Source of the DNA: Parafilimonas sp. | GTDB taxonomy: Bacteria; Bacteroidota; Bacteroidia; Chitinophagales; Chitinophagaceae | Direction of reading: 5' to 3' | Length of the DNA stretch: 6,272 nt | NCBI GenBank assembly: GCA_023251275.1 | Contig: JAHEZC010000168.1 | Location: 1-6,272, forward strand | Part shown: positions 1 through 5,276 of the stretch, piece after piece | Layout: each line of letters starts with the position of its first letter | Position numbering within the stretch: the stretch's first letter is position 1 | The notes under the pieces: generated by a model | What the model saw: the letters and a program-made list of their open reading frames with translations, nothing else | Databases searched by the model: none | Told to the model about the DNA's origin: nothing | Position numbers and translations under genes: made by a program

Positions 1-648
1 CGGAGGTCCCGGAACTTTCTCTATGCTGAAACCAGCAACTATCATGGCTCTCCGCACATCACCCTTGCTGCAATACGTAACGAGGACACCTTTATCATGC
101 AATAGAAAAAACATCTTTTCAAAAACTTCTTTAGTCCACAATTCAGGTTGTACGCCGGGTTCAAATGCATCGAAGTAAATTACATTGAAAAGTTGACAGG
201 CTGAAAAGTTGAGAAGGGTTTGTTTGGTTTTATGCAGGATGAACAAGGGATGAATGACAATATCTTTTTCCCATGCGCATGTATGCATCTGAAGAAAATA
301 ATTTTGCAATGAATTATCATTCAGTTGTGTTGCATAATTTAATTGCAGCCATTCATTTGCTGTAAGCGGGAATAATTCAACAGATTGATAAAATATTTCC
401 TGGTTTCGGTTTACTGCTTCTCGCAAACTCAGCAAAGCATTCAGGCCTGTTCCAAATCCCATCTCGAAAATGTATATAGGCTGATCTAATGAAAAGCTGT
501 TGGATGATAACGCCTGACTTAATCCCGTATCAATAAATACATGCATGCTTTCCTGCACAGCGCCATATTTACTGTGATAAGTAACATTCATTTCCGGAAC
601 GAAGAAAGTAGAAGATCCATCGCCTGTTATTTGCAATTCGCGTTTCAT
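1..648 (-). CDS. mnmD: MnmD-type tRNA (mnm5s2U34) methyltransferase, 3' end cut by window
   Basis: The minus strand reads open from ATG at 648 to the window edge, giving 216 residues without a stop. It looks like the stand-alone methyltransferase half of MnmC (MnmD), which uses S-adenosylmethionine to methylate the aminomethyl group on wobble uridine 34 of certain cytosolic tRNAs. Visible signatures are the SAM-binding loop EMGFGTGLNAL (62-72), YFDAFEP (158-164), QPELW (167-171), TYCSKG (191-196) and a final PGPP at the cut. Family members usually end about ten residues later with a GKRE-like tail, so little is missing. No Shine-Dalgarno sequence precedes the ATG, which is normal in Bacteroidota. 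It diverges from the glycosylase gene at 708, leaving 59 nt for both promoters. The family call is secure; the substrate is known from the family, not shown here. Confidence 0.88.
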   Translation of the reverse strand, partial: MKRELQITGDGSSTFFVPEMNVTYHSKYGAVQESMHVFIDTGLSQALSSNSFSLDQPIYIFEMGFGTGLNALLSLREAVNRNQEIFYQSVELFPLTANEWLQLNYATQLNDNSLQNYFLQMHTCAWEKDIVIHPLFILHKTKQTLLNFSACQLFNVIYFDAFEPGVQPELWTKEVFEKMFFLLHDKGVLVTYCSKGDVRRAMIVAGFSIEKVPGPP

Positions 649-707
649 CTTTTGCAAATTACATGAATGGAATGGGTTGGATATTTCAATTTTATTAATT
701 TGGCCGA

Positions 708-1304
708 ATGGAATACGTAGCACATTTTCAGAAAGATAAGAAATTAGGAACAATAATTCTTGAACCTGTTCAGGCATTACAAAGACACAGCAATGTTCTT
801 CTTATGCTTATATACAGCATCATGAGTCAGCAACTGAATACCAAAGTGGCAAGTATTATCAGGAAACGTTTTCTTGAATTGTATCATGGAAAAGAGCCAA
901 AGCCGGAGCAAATTCTCGGTACGCCTTATGAAAAATTGAGAGCAATTGGTTTGTCCAATGCCAAAGTAGCTTATGTACAGAATGTGGCGAAATTTTGCCT
1001 GGAGCATAAGTTAACAGATAAAAAGCTGGAAGTTATGTCGAATGATGAAGTGATTGAATTACTTATGCAAATAAAGGGGGTAGGCCGCTGGACAGTTGAA
1101 ATGCTGCTTATGTTTACACTTGGCCGTGAAGATGTTTTTGCTGCAGATGATTTGGGTATTCAGCAAGCTATGATAAAGCTTTATAACCTGAGAACAAAAG
1201 ATAAAAAGAGACTCAGGGAGCGGCTGCTGAAGATATCTGCTAAATGGAGCCCTTACCGCACTTATGCCTGCGTACATTTGTGGCAATGGAAAGATGAGAA
1301 ATAA
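708..1304 (+). CDS. AlkA-like DNA-3-methyladenine glycosylase (HhH-GPD family)
   Basis: A 198-residue protein of the helix-hairpin-helix GPD superfamily, which flips alkylated purines such as 3-methyladenine out of DNA and cleaves the N-glycosidic bond in base excision repair. Seen: SQQLN (40-44), the hairpin LLMQIKGVGRWTVEMLL (about 118-134), then DVFAADDLGIQ (142-152). Its second paired Asp (148) aligns with the catalytic Asp238 of E. coli AlkA. The C-terminal WSPYRTYACVHLW is also typical. It lacks the extra N-terminal domain of E. coli AlkA and matches the short bacterial form. ATG at 708 is the only sensible start because an in-frame TAA lies at 696. It is a monofunctional-type enzyme: no Cys4 iron-sulfur cluster or catalytic Lys before the Asp is visible. 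It diverges from mnmD, and no convincing terminator follows on this strand. Confidence 0.9.
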   Translation: MEYVAHFQKDKKLGTIILEPVQALQRHSNVLLMLIYSIMSQQLNTKVASIIRKRFLELYHGKEPKPEQILGTPYEKLRAIGLSNAKVAYVQNVAKFCLEHKLTDKKLEVMSNDEVIELLMQIKGVGRWTVEMLLMFTLGREDVFAADDLGIQQAMIKLYNLRTKDKKRLRERLLKISAKWSPYRTYACVHLWQWKDEK

Positions 1305-1332
1305 AAAAGGCACGCAGTAAAAACTGCATGCC
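1303..1332 (-). terminator. Rho-independent terminator of the secreted-protein gene
   Basis: Read on the minus strand, GGCATGCAG (1332-1324), a six-base loop and CTGCGTGCC (1317-1309) form a 9-bp stem with one G-U pair, followed at once by six T (1308-1303). It begins 24 nt after the stop codon at 1357. On the plus strand the same stem has a C-A mismatch and no T tract, so it serves the minus-strand gene, not the glycosylase. Confidence 0.8.
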
Positions 1333-1356
1333 ATGTAAGCTAATAAATTCGCCCGC

Positions 1357-1785
1357 TTACAATTTCGTAACGACTACTTCGTCAATGATTTTTGTTTCCG
1401 TGCTTACCGCATAAGTCTGTTCCAGTTCTTTGTTGACTGATTTAATCACAAAGCTGTAACGGCTGACATCATCGCTTTTCACCAGCTTTATTTTCCTGGA
1501 AAAGTTTTTGTCATTGTATTCTCTTGAATACAGTTCATGACCGTTTTCATCCCTGATCACCAGTGTAAATTTGTCGCCATTGATATTATCAAGCCTTACA
1601 CTGAAAATGAGCGCATTGTCAACGGTTCCGATATACTGGACCGATGCCTGGTTATTGTCAGAAATAATTTCAAGGTTGCCGGTGTTTGCTTTTGTTTGAA
1701 ACGGTACAGCCATTAAAACTGATCCTGCGATAACCATCGCTGCCAATGCCCTTGTGCTTACGAATTTTACAAATGTCCTTTTCAT
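1357..1785 (-). CDS. Secreted/periplasmic protein of unknown function with signal peptide
   Basis: This is 142 residues from ATG at 1785. An in-frame ATG at 1824 would add 13 residues (MRINFFINLKLYV) in front of what is plainly a signal peptide, so the inner start is chosen. The N-terminus has MKRTFVKF, then a hydrophobic core ALAAMVIAGSVLMAVPF, and probable cleavage after TKA near residue 33. The mature part of about 110 residues alternates charged and hydrophobic residues (FTLVIRDENGHELYSREY; RYSFVIKSVNKE), suggesting a single beta-sandwich domain. I cannot name a family; similar small secreted proteins are common in Chitinophagaceae-type genomes, which is my recollection and not a search result. 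A strong terminator follows, and a long leader with palindromes and a TATATTTG box precedes it, so it is probably a single-gene transcript. Confidence 0.8.
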   Translation of the reverse strand: MKRTFVKFVSTRALAAMVIAGSVLMAVPFQTKANTGNLEIISDNNQASVQYIGTVDNALIFSVRLDNINGDKFTLVIRDENGHELYSREYNDKNFSRKIKLVKSDDVSRYSFVIKSVNKELEQTYAVSTETKIIDEVVVTKL

Positions 1786-1903
1786 AACATACAATTTTAG
1801 GTTAATAAAAAAATTTATACGCACAAGTCAATCGTTTTGGCAATGCAATTCTTATATGGCTGATAAACGCGGAGATTGAAATGATATCAAATCAGATTGG
1901 TGA

Positions 1904-1950
1904 AGTAACCGCCTTTAAGCTTTAAAATGGTTACTGTGTAATTCTTACAC
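1904..1950. promoter_or_regulatory. Paired palindromes in the leader of the secreted-protein gene
   Basis: Two adjacent inverted repeats are seen: AGTAACC (1904-1910) with GGTTACT (1929-1935), and immediately next GTGTAA-TTC-TTACAC (1936-1950), which touches the candidate -7 box. A third GGTAACC lies at 1975-1981. They could be operator sites or leader RNA stems; nothing in the window names the regulator. The rest of 1825-2038 holds nothing else I recognise. Confidence 0.3.
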
Positions 1951-1957
1951 AAATATA
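1950..1957 (-). promoter_or_regulatory. Candidate Bacteroidota -7 box (TATATTTG)
   Basis: On the minus strand TATATTTG fits the Bacteroidota -7 consensus TAnnTTTG exactly. No clear TTTG/TTG -33 element is present at the expected distance; only TTTC is seen there. It would start a leader of roughly 150 nt before the ATG at 1785. Chance matches are common in AT-rich DNA. Confidence 0.35.
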
Positions 1958-2038
1958 TACCGTTTTTTGAAAGAGGTAACCCTTTTCACATTAAATTAAT
2001 AAACAACCGTTAGTTATGATGCAGTGATGACAATGCTT

Positions 2039-2245
2039 TTATGAAGTTTTTTTAATTGTATTTTTGACACTATCTATATTTTTATTTTCTTTTTTCATTA
2101 ACTGTTCTGAATTATCAGCCGGATTTTCACTTTCCCCTTCACAACAGGGCAAAACATTATTACCACATACAGGACATTGGTAATGCCCATGTATAAAAAT
2201 TAATTGAACAACAGTTCCGCAGAATGCACATTGTTGAATTTGCAT
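2039..2245 (-). CDS. Small zinc-ribbon protein
   Basis: A 68-residue protein with two CxxC knuckles: C6-AF-C9-G and C24-PV-C27-G, separated by 14 residues, followed by a further Cys pair (C34, C35) in VLPCCEGE. The pattern fits a rubredoxin-like or zinc-ribbon metal site. The spacer LIFIHGHYQC also has two His. Residues 38-68 are hydrophilic, rich in Lys, Asn and Ser, and probably disordered. No signal peptide is present, so it is cytoplasmic. The function is unknown; it could bind nucleic acid or be a structural zinc protein. The ATG at 2245 has no Shine-Dalgarno sequence. Six Cys within 35 residues in a short ORF make it unlikely to be chance. Confidence 0.72.
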   Translation of the reverse strand: MQIQQCAFCGTVVQLIFIHGHYQCPVCGNNVLPCCEGESENPADNSEQLMKKENKNIDSVKNTIKKTS

Positions 2246-2621
2246 GACACTAAATTATGCAGCTTTTGGGGATTATTGTATATGGAGGATTGCCGTTTAC
2301 CGGGAAAAAATATATTCAGGAATAGCTTCTCAAATTACAGACAAAATCTGGTTTTCATTTGCATCCATAGCCAAAGAAGTATGTATAGCTTCGTTTTTTT
2401 TATATTCTACAAAGAGCGAGGGCTATAAATTGCAAAGTATCATTCTGATAGACAAAGTGGCCGATATAGTCGGTGATGATTTTGGATGCAAGGTTATCTA
2501 CTATTATCTTTTTGTAATTTGTAATTATTCAGTACGAATTTTCGTAGCCTTATTATGGAATGCTCCGTGTAAGTTGCACCGCATTCTCTGCGGCTTTGTT
2601 GTTCACTTATAATTAAAAATT
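2246..2621. other. 376-nt stretch without a supported gene
   Basis: No frame on either strand gives a protein I recognise. A plus-strand ORF of 122 codons (2244-2612) begins inside the start codon of the zinc-ribbon gene and has an implausible Tyr/Phe/Ile/Cys-rich composition. Short inverted repeats occur: TACGAA-TT-TTCGTA (2533-2546) and CCGCA-TTCTC-TGCGG (2579-2593). The second is followed by a T-rich but interrupted stretch and may be a weak plus-strand terminator. The interval must hold the promoter of the zinc-ribbon gene and the 3' end of the lipoprotein transcript. Confidence 0.4.
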
Positions 2622-3098
2622 TCATTTAGAAGATGGCGGAACAACCGTTATCTTATCATACCAAAAAATACGAGCTTTTTCGGGTTCTCCTTTCGTATGG
2701 TAAGTTACTGGCAATCCTTTTTCTTGGGAAAATCTTCCAGTTATTTTTAAAGTGAGTGGCAGATGCTCCCCATCCCATAAAGTATTAGCATTTATTAAAT
2801 CTTTGTTTACTGGCTCCAAATAAAACCGCTCTACCCCTTCTAAAAAGTCTACATTTTCAAATTTCGTTTCAAACCATTGAGGACAACCGCAGGCTATTGC
2901 AGCATAAGAAACAGTTATAGTAATTATCGTATCAGGCAATTCATTTTTTGAAGAGTCAAAAACATTCAAAGTATCTTTACTTGCAATAACCGTTGTAGTG
3001 TTAGATTTACTGCTGCTATCTTCAATATTATTTGATTTATCAGGATTACCACAACCAATTACTAGCTGGATTATTGATGTAATAAGAGTGAGTTTCAT
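2622..3098 (-). CDS. Putative lipoprotein with CGCPQW segment, function unknown
   Basis: A 158-residue protein. The N-terminus MKLTLITSIIQLVIGCG has a lysine, a hydrophobic stretch and a lipobox ending VIG-C16, predicting signal peptidase II cleavage and lipid anchoring in the inner or outer membrane. Residues 17-55 form a Ser/Thr/Asn/Lys-rich linker typical of Bacteroidota lipoproteins. The folded part starts with ITITVSYAAIACGCPQWFE (about 59-77; Cys 70 and 72), which looks like a conserved family signature, and ends with ARIFWYDKITVV before a short tail. The CxC pair could bind a metal or form a disulfide; this is speculation. No partner gene is obvious, and the island of REP repeats begins 56 nt upstream of its start. 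I do not recognise a named family. Confidence 0.75.
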   Translation of the reverse strand: MKLTLITSIIQLVIGCGNPDKSNNIEDSSSKSNTTTVIASKDTLNVFDSSKNELPDTIITITVSYAAIACGCPQWFETKFENVDFLEGVERFYLEPVNKDLINANTLWDGEHLPLTLKITGRFSQEKGLPVTYHTKGEPEKARIFWYDKITVVPPSSK

Positions 3099-3153
3099 TT
3101 TGTCTTTTTTAGTATCCTAAATTCAAATACCATCTTGCCCATGCAGCTACATT

Positions 3154-3210
3154 GCAGTCTCGCCGGGGTCTCACAATAAGCTCTGTGTGTTAACTGTGGA
3201 CCCCGGCGCA
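3154..3210 (+). repeat. REP1, palindromic repeat copy 1
   Basis: A 57-nt element beginning GCAGTCT. Perfect 10-bp arms CGCCGGGGTC (3161-3170) and GACCCCGGCG (3199-3208) continue inward as CACA/TGTG after a single bulged T, giving about 14 bp of stem around a 19-nt loop. Such bulged, GC-rich hairpins next to a RAYT gene are typical REP elements. It lies 27 nt beyond the stop of the first RAYT gene. Confidence 0.9.
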
Positions 3211-3764
3211 TTCAGTGATATAGAGTTCAAATTTACTCAATACAGCTCATCATAGTGTAAGGGTTCATAGTGCATAATTTTATTCAGCTCATAAAACGAA
3301 GCGCTGCTATGTTCATATTCCCGCCAATCATTTACTAATCTCCACTTTCCGCTCACCGGATTAAGATGTATATATTGAATTTTCTGCAACAGAAATTGCC
3401 TTGTATATATTGGTTTTGCATCAAAACTATCTTTAAATACTTTATGCAATTGCCCTTTCTTTTTTTCTCTCTCCGACAAACCTGCTTCCAATTGTTGTAA
3501 TATTTTATTTTCATTTGATTGCTTCAGGCGTTTTATCATTTCGTAAGCGATAAAACGTTTGGCATTTGAGATAATGCTATTCAGATTATAATTTTCCTGC
3601 GGGAAGTATAAGATCACATGAATATGATTAGGCATAATAACATAAGCGGTTACTTTAATTTGGGCAGCATTCCTTAAATGATTAAACCAGTTGTACACAA
3701 GATCATAACTGTTTGTAAGAGAAAGCAAATGAAGCCAGTTGAAACATGTATAAGTAATGAAGTA
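3154..3764. repeat. Tandem REP-RAYT unit 1 (611 nt)
   Basis: It comprises REP1 plus the RAYT1 body, and aligns without any gap to 3765-4375 at an offset of exactly 611 nt. The unit starts at the outer edge of a REP, and its right end (GAAGTA) falls 14 codons into the native RAYT reading frame. Differences are confined to the REP loop and the two ends of the gene. Confidence 0.9.
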
Positions 3765-3851
3765 GCAGTCTCGCCGGGGTCTCACAATAAGCTTTAAGTG
3801 CTGGCTGTGGACCCCGGCGCATTCAGTGATATAGAGTTCAAATTTACTCAA
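3237..3851 (-). CDS. REP-associated tyrosine transposase, copy 1, N-terminus replaced by a REP
   Basis: This is a Y1/HUH transposase-like protein of the IS200-like PF01797 superfamily (RAYT group), which nicks single-stranded REP DNA through a 5'-phosphotyrosine link. Native sequence starts at YFITYTC (residue 30). The HUH motif PNHIHVIL has His76 and His78, and the likely nucleophile is Tyr160 in YIHLNP. The first 14 native codons present in copy 2 are missing. In their place the frame runs through the whole of REP2, encoding CAGVHS...RPRRDC. The only upstream start is TTG at 3851, overlapping the TGA of copy 2 (3848-3850), so any product needs a rare start with translational coupling, or an internal start. 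It may be a decaying or non-expressed copy, although the catalytic residues are intact and no stop interrupts it. Confidence 0.75.
   Translation of the reverse strand: MSKFELYITECAGVHSQHLKLIVRPRRDCYFITYTCFNWLHLLSLTNSYDLVYNWFNHLRNAAQIKVTAYVIMPNHIHVILYFPQENYNLNSIISNAKRFIAYEMIKRLKQSNENKILQQLEAGLSEREKKKGQLHKVFKDSFDAKPIYTRQFLLQKIQYIHLNPVSGKWRLVNDWREYEHSSASFYELNKIMHYEPLHYDELY
3765..3821 (+). repeat. REP2, palindromic repeat copy 2, inside the RAYT1 reading frame
   Basis: The same 57-nt element and orientation as REP1, with arms at 3772-3781 and 3810-3819. It is identical to REP1 except for six substitutions within 15 loop bases (3792-3806). It lies between the two RAYT genes, 27 nt past the RAYT2 stop, and directly abuts the truncated 5' end of RAYT1. 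Read on the minus strand it is 19 open codons beginning and ending with TGC. Confidence 0.9.
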
Positions 3852-4375
3852 TACAGTTCGTCATAATGTAAGGGTTCATAGTGGATAATTTTATTCTGCT
3901 CATAAAACGGAGCACTGCTATGTTCATATTCCTGCCAATCATTTACTAATCTCCAATTTCCGCTCACCGGATTAAGATGTATATATTGAATTTTCTGCAA
4001 CAGAAATTGCCTTGTATATATTGGTTTTGCATCAAAACTATCTTTAAATACTTTATGCAATTGCCCTTTCTTTTTTTCTCTCTCCGACAAACCTGCTTCC
4101 AATTGTTGTAATATTTTATTTTCATTTGATTGCTTCAGGCGTTTTATCATTTCGTAAGCGATAAAACGTTTGGCATTTGAGATAATGCTATTCAGATTAT
4201 AATTTTCCTGCGGGAAGTATAAGATCACATGAATATGATTAGGCATAATAACATAAGCGGTTACTTTAATTTGGGCAGTATTCCTTAAATGATTAAACCA
4301 CTTGTACACAAGGTCATAACTGTCTGTAAGAGAAAACAAATCAAGCCAGTTGGAACATGTATAAGTAATGAAGTA
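3765..4375. repeat. Tandem REP-RAYT unit 2 (611 nt)
   Basis: The second copy of the 611-nt unit: REP2 plus RAYT2 down to its codon 14. Positions 3957-4278 are identical to 3346-3667 over 322 nt. The flanking gene parts differ at about 9 of 137 and 7 of 97 positions (hand count). Beyond 4375 the sequence continues as the native RAYT2 5' end, whereas unit 1 is cut by REP2. Confidence 0.9.
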
Positions 4376-4414
4376 TAAAGTTGGCTCATTGCCGTGTTTT
4401 GTGCGTACAGACAT
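3848..4414 (-). CDS. REP-associated tyrosine transposase (RAYT), copy 2, intact
   Basis: A 188-residue single-domain Y1 transposase-like protein. Order of features: beta strand YFITYTC (14-20), helix around YDLVYKWFNHLRN, HUH metal site in VIMPNHIHVILYF (His60, His62), central basic helices IISNAKRFIAYEMIKRLK, and YIHLNPV with the presumed nucleophilic Tyr144. RAYTs are domesticated IS200/IS605 relatives that bind, cleave and probably spread REP hairpins; they act on single-stranded DNA and are usually host-chromosome residents. The gene is flanked by REP2 downstream and REP3 upstream in opposite orientation, the classic RAYT arrangement. Start ATG at 4414 gives the normal N-terminus; 50 nt separate it from REP3. 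Length is typical of the family. It is the best candidate for the active enzyme serving all REPs here. Confidence 0.88.
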   Translation of the reverse strand: MSVRTKHGNEPTLYFITYTCSNWLDLFSLTDSYDLVYKWFNHLRNTAQIKVTAYVIMPNHIHVILYFPQENYNLNSIISNAKRFIAYEMIKRLKQSNENKILQQLEAGLSEREKKKGQLHKVFKDSFDAKPIYTRQFLLQKIQYIHLNPVSGNWRLVNDWQEYEHSSAPFYEQNKIIHYEPLHYDELY

Positions 4415-4464
4415 GAGATAAATATAACAAACATCTGTTTATCAATACATCTTTAGTACTTTCA

Positions 4465-4523
4465 TGCGCCGGGGTCCCAACCTCTTTGCACAACAGCTTG
4501 TGAGGAGACCCCGGCGAGACTTC
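4465..4523 (-). repeat. REP3, inverted palindromic repeat upstream of RAYT2
   Basis: Arms CGCCGGGGTC (4467-4476) and GACCCCGGCG (4507-4516) match the other copies, but the outer flanks (TGCGCC left, GGCGAGACT right) show reversed orientation. The interior is unrelated to REP1/REP2 and 2 nt longer. It adds CCTC/GAGG pairing and an inner hairpin CACAA-CAGC-TTGTG (4489-4502). The two bases after AGACT are TC instead of the GC seen in the others. Confidence 0.88.
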
Positions 4524-4546
4524 AAAAAAGCCGTATTACTGTGGCT
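4524..4546 (-). terminator. Possible weak terminator of the membrane-protein gene
   Basis: On the minus strand AGCC (4546-4543), a 10-nt loop, GGCT (4532-4529) and then a run of six T (4529-4524) follow the stop at 4556 by 9 nt. The stem is only 4 bp, so the call is tentative; the adjacent REP3 hairpin could add to termination. Confidence 0.35.
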
Positions 4547-4555
4547 ATATTGTTA

Positions 4556-5005
4556 TTATTTTATTTTTTCAACTAATGTATCATCTTTATATTTTTCTTG
4601 TTTTATTAAACTACCATCTTCGTCAAATGTAGTCCAGATACTATCTTTTTTATTTTTACAAGTAAAAGAAATACTTCGAACTTTGTTATATTCTCCATAG
4701 TACTCAATTTTCTTAATGTACTCCTTACTATTTACATCCAATTTGATTATTGATTCAGAATATTGAGTTCTTACTTGATTTCTTGTTCCCAAATAAATTA
4801 GAAAAGAACTTAAACAAAAGAAAGATAAATTTATAATCCATTTTTCTTTAACCCATTTTGGATACAAGGGAACAGTTATAATAGAAAGAATCATTACACC
4901 ATAGACAAGAATGTCAACCATTCTCGAAAGAAAGATAAACGGTTTTTGTTCTCCATCTGGAGTTGAAACACTCAAAAGAAAAAACATTATTATTGCGAAT
5001 AACAA
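4556..5005 (-). CDS. Small membrane protein, unknown function, probably frameshifted at its start
   Basis: The open frame from TTG 5005 gives 149 residues; ATG 4987 is the first ATG. Three hydrophobic segments are seen: LFAIIMFFLL at the start, DILVYGVMILSIITVPLY (31-48) and WIINLSFFCLSSFLIYL (56-72). A soluble C-terminal part of about 75 residues follows, ending in DEDGSLIKQEKYKDDTL, which resembles YwqK/MORN-like repeats. Neither start leaves a full first membrane segment, yet the frame stays open upstream and encodes NPLTILLSWITICLL, which completes it. Removing one A from the six-A run at 5081-5086 would connect this to ATG 5090 with an N-terminus MQKPNINDHN. That start lies 9 nt after the Obg stop, suggesting a gene co-transcribed with obg. 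The function is unknown. Confidence 0.65.
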   Translation of the reverse strand: MLFAIIMFFLLSVSTPDGEQKPFIFLSRMVDILVYGVMILSIITVPLYPKWVKEKWIINLSFFCLSSFLIYLGTRNQVRTQYSESIIKLDVNSKEYIKKIEYYGEYNKVRSISFTCKNKKDSIWTTFDEDGSLIKQEKYKDDTLVEKIK

Positions 5006-5099
5006 GCAGATCGTGATCCAGCTTAATAAGATAGTAAGTGGGTTTATTTTTTTTGGGAAATTATGATCATTAATATTTGGTTTTTTGCATGACTCTAAA

Positions 5100-5276
5100 T
5101 TATAAAGCTTTTTTATTCAAAGTCTGCCACAACAGATCTTTCAATTCATCGAGTCCTTTATTCGCAACAGATGAAATAAATACATGAGGAATGTTCTTTG
5201 GCAATTCTTTTTCAATGGCAACCTTCAGTTCATCATCGAGCATATCGCTTTTGCTGACGGCAATCACAAAATCTTT
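5100..5276 (-). pseudogene. obg: 3' fragment of Obg/CgtA GTPase gene, interrupted by REP4 and intron
   Basis: The last 58 codons and stop of an Obg-family GTPase, a ribosome-assembly GTPase that is essential in most bacteria. Seen: G4 motif VIAVSKSD (the SKSD variant of NKxD), DELKVAIEKELP, G5 motif VFISSVAN, and the closing helix GLDELKDLLWQTLN. The sequence ends as expected for the G-domain terminus. Upstream, homology stops at the Lys codon 5274-5276, where REP4 begins. Beyond that the open frame (to 5417) is only REP (RPRRDC) and antisense intron, so its apparent ATG is not a real start. The 5' part of obg (Obg fold, G1-G3) should lie beyond the intron, outside the window. As it stands this copy cannot make full-length protein, since the intron is in antisense and cannot splice from the obg mRNA. 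Confidence 0.8.

Noticed and set aside
777..1334. Minus-strand ORFs at 777-1007 and 1059-1334
   Set aside because: They are antisense shadows of the DNA glycosylase gene, which has strong family motifs.
1786..1824. Upstream start adding MRINFFINLKLYV to the secreted protein
   Set aside because: The ATG at 1785 begins a textbook signal peptide; the extension would disturb it.
2244..2612. Plus-strand ORF of 122 codons (and an overlapping one at 2204-2428)
   Set aside because: They start within the zinc-ribbon gene or its start codon, have improbable composition and no recognisable domain, and no start signal.
3762..3765. GTAG before REP2, like the tetranucleotide recognised by E. coli RAYT
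   Set aside because: It is not present at REP1, REP3 or REP4, so it is not conserved in this family.
4464..4700. Plus-strand ORF reading through REP3 (RRPRRD)
   Set aside because: It continues antisense through the membrane-protein gene into low-complexity Phe/Ser-rich sequence. The REP frame similarity is expected from the palindrome.
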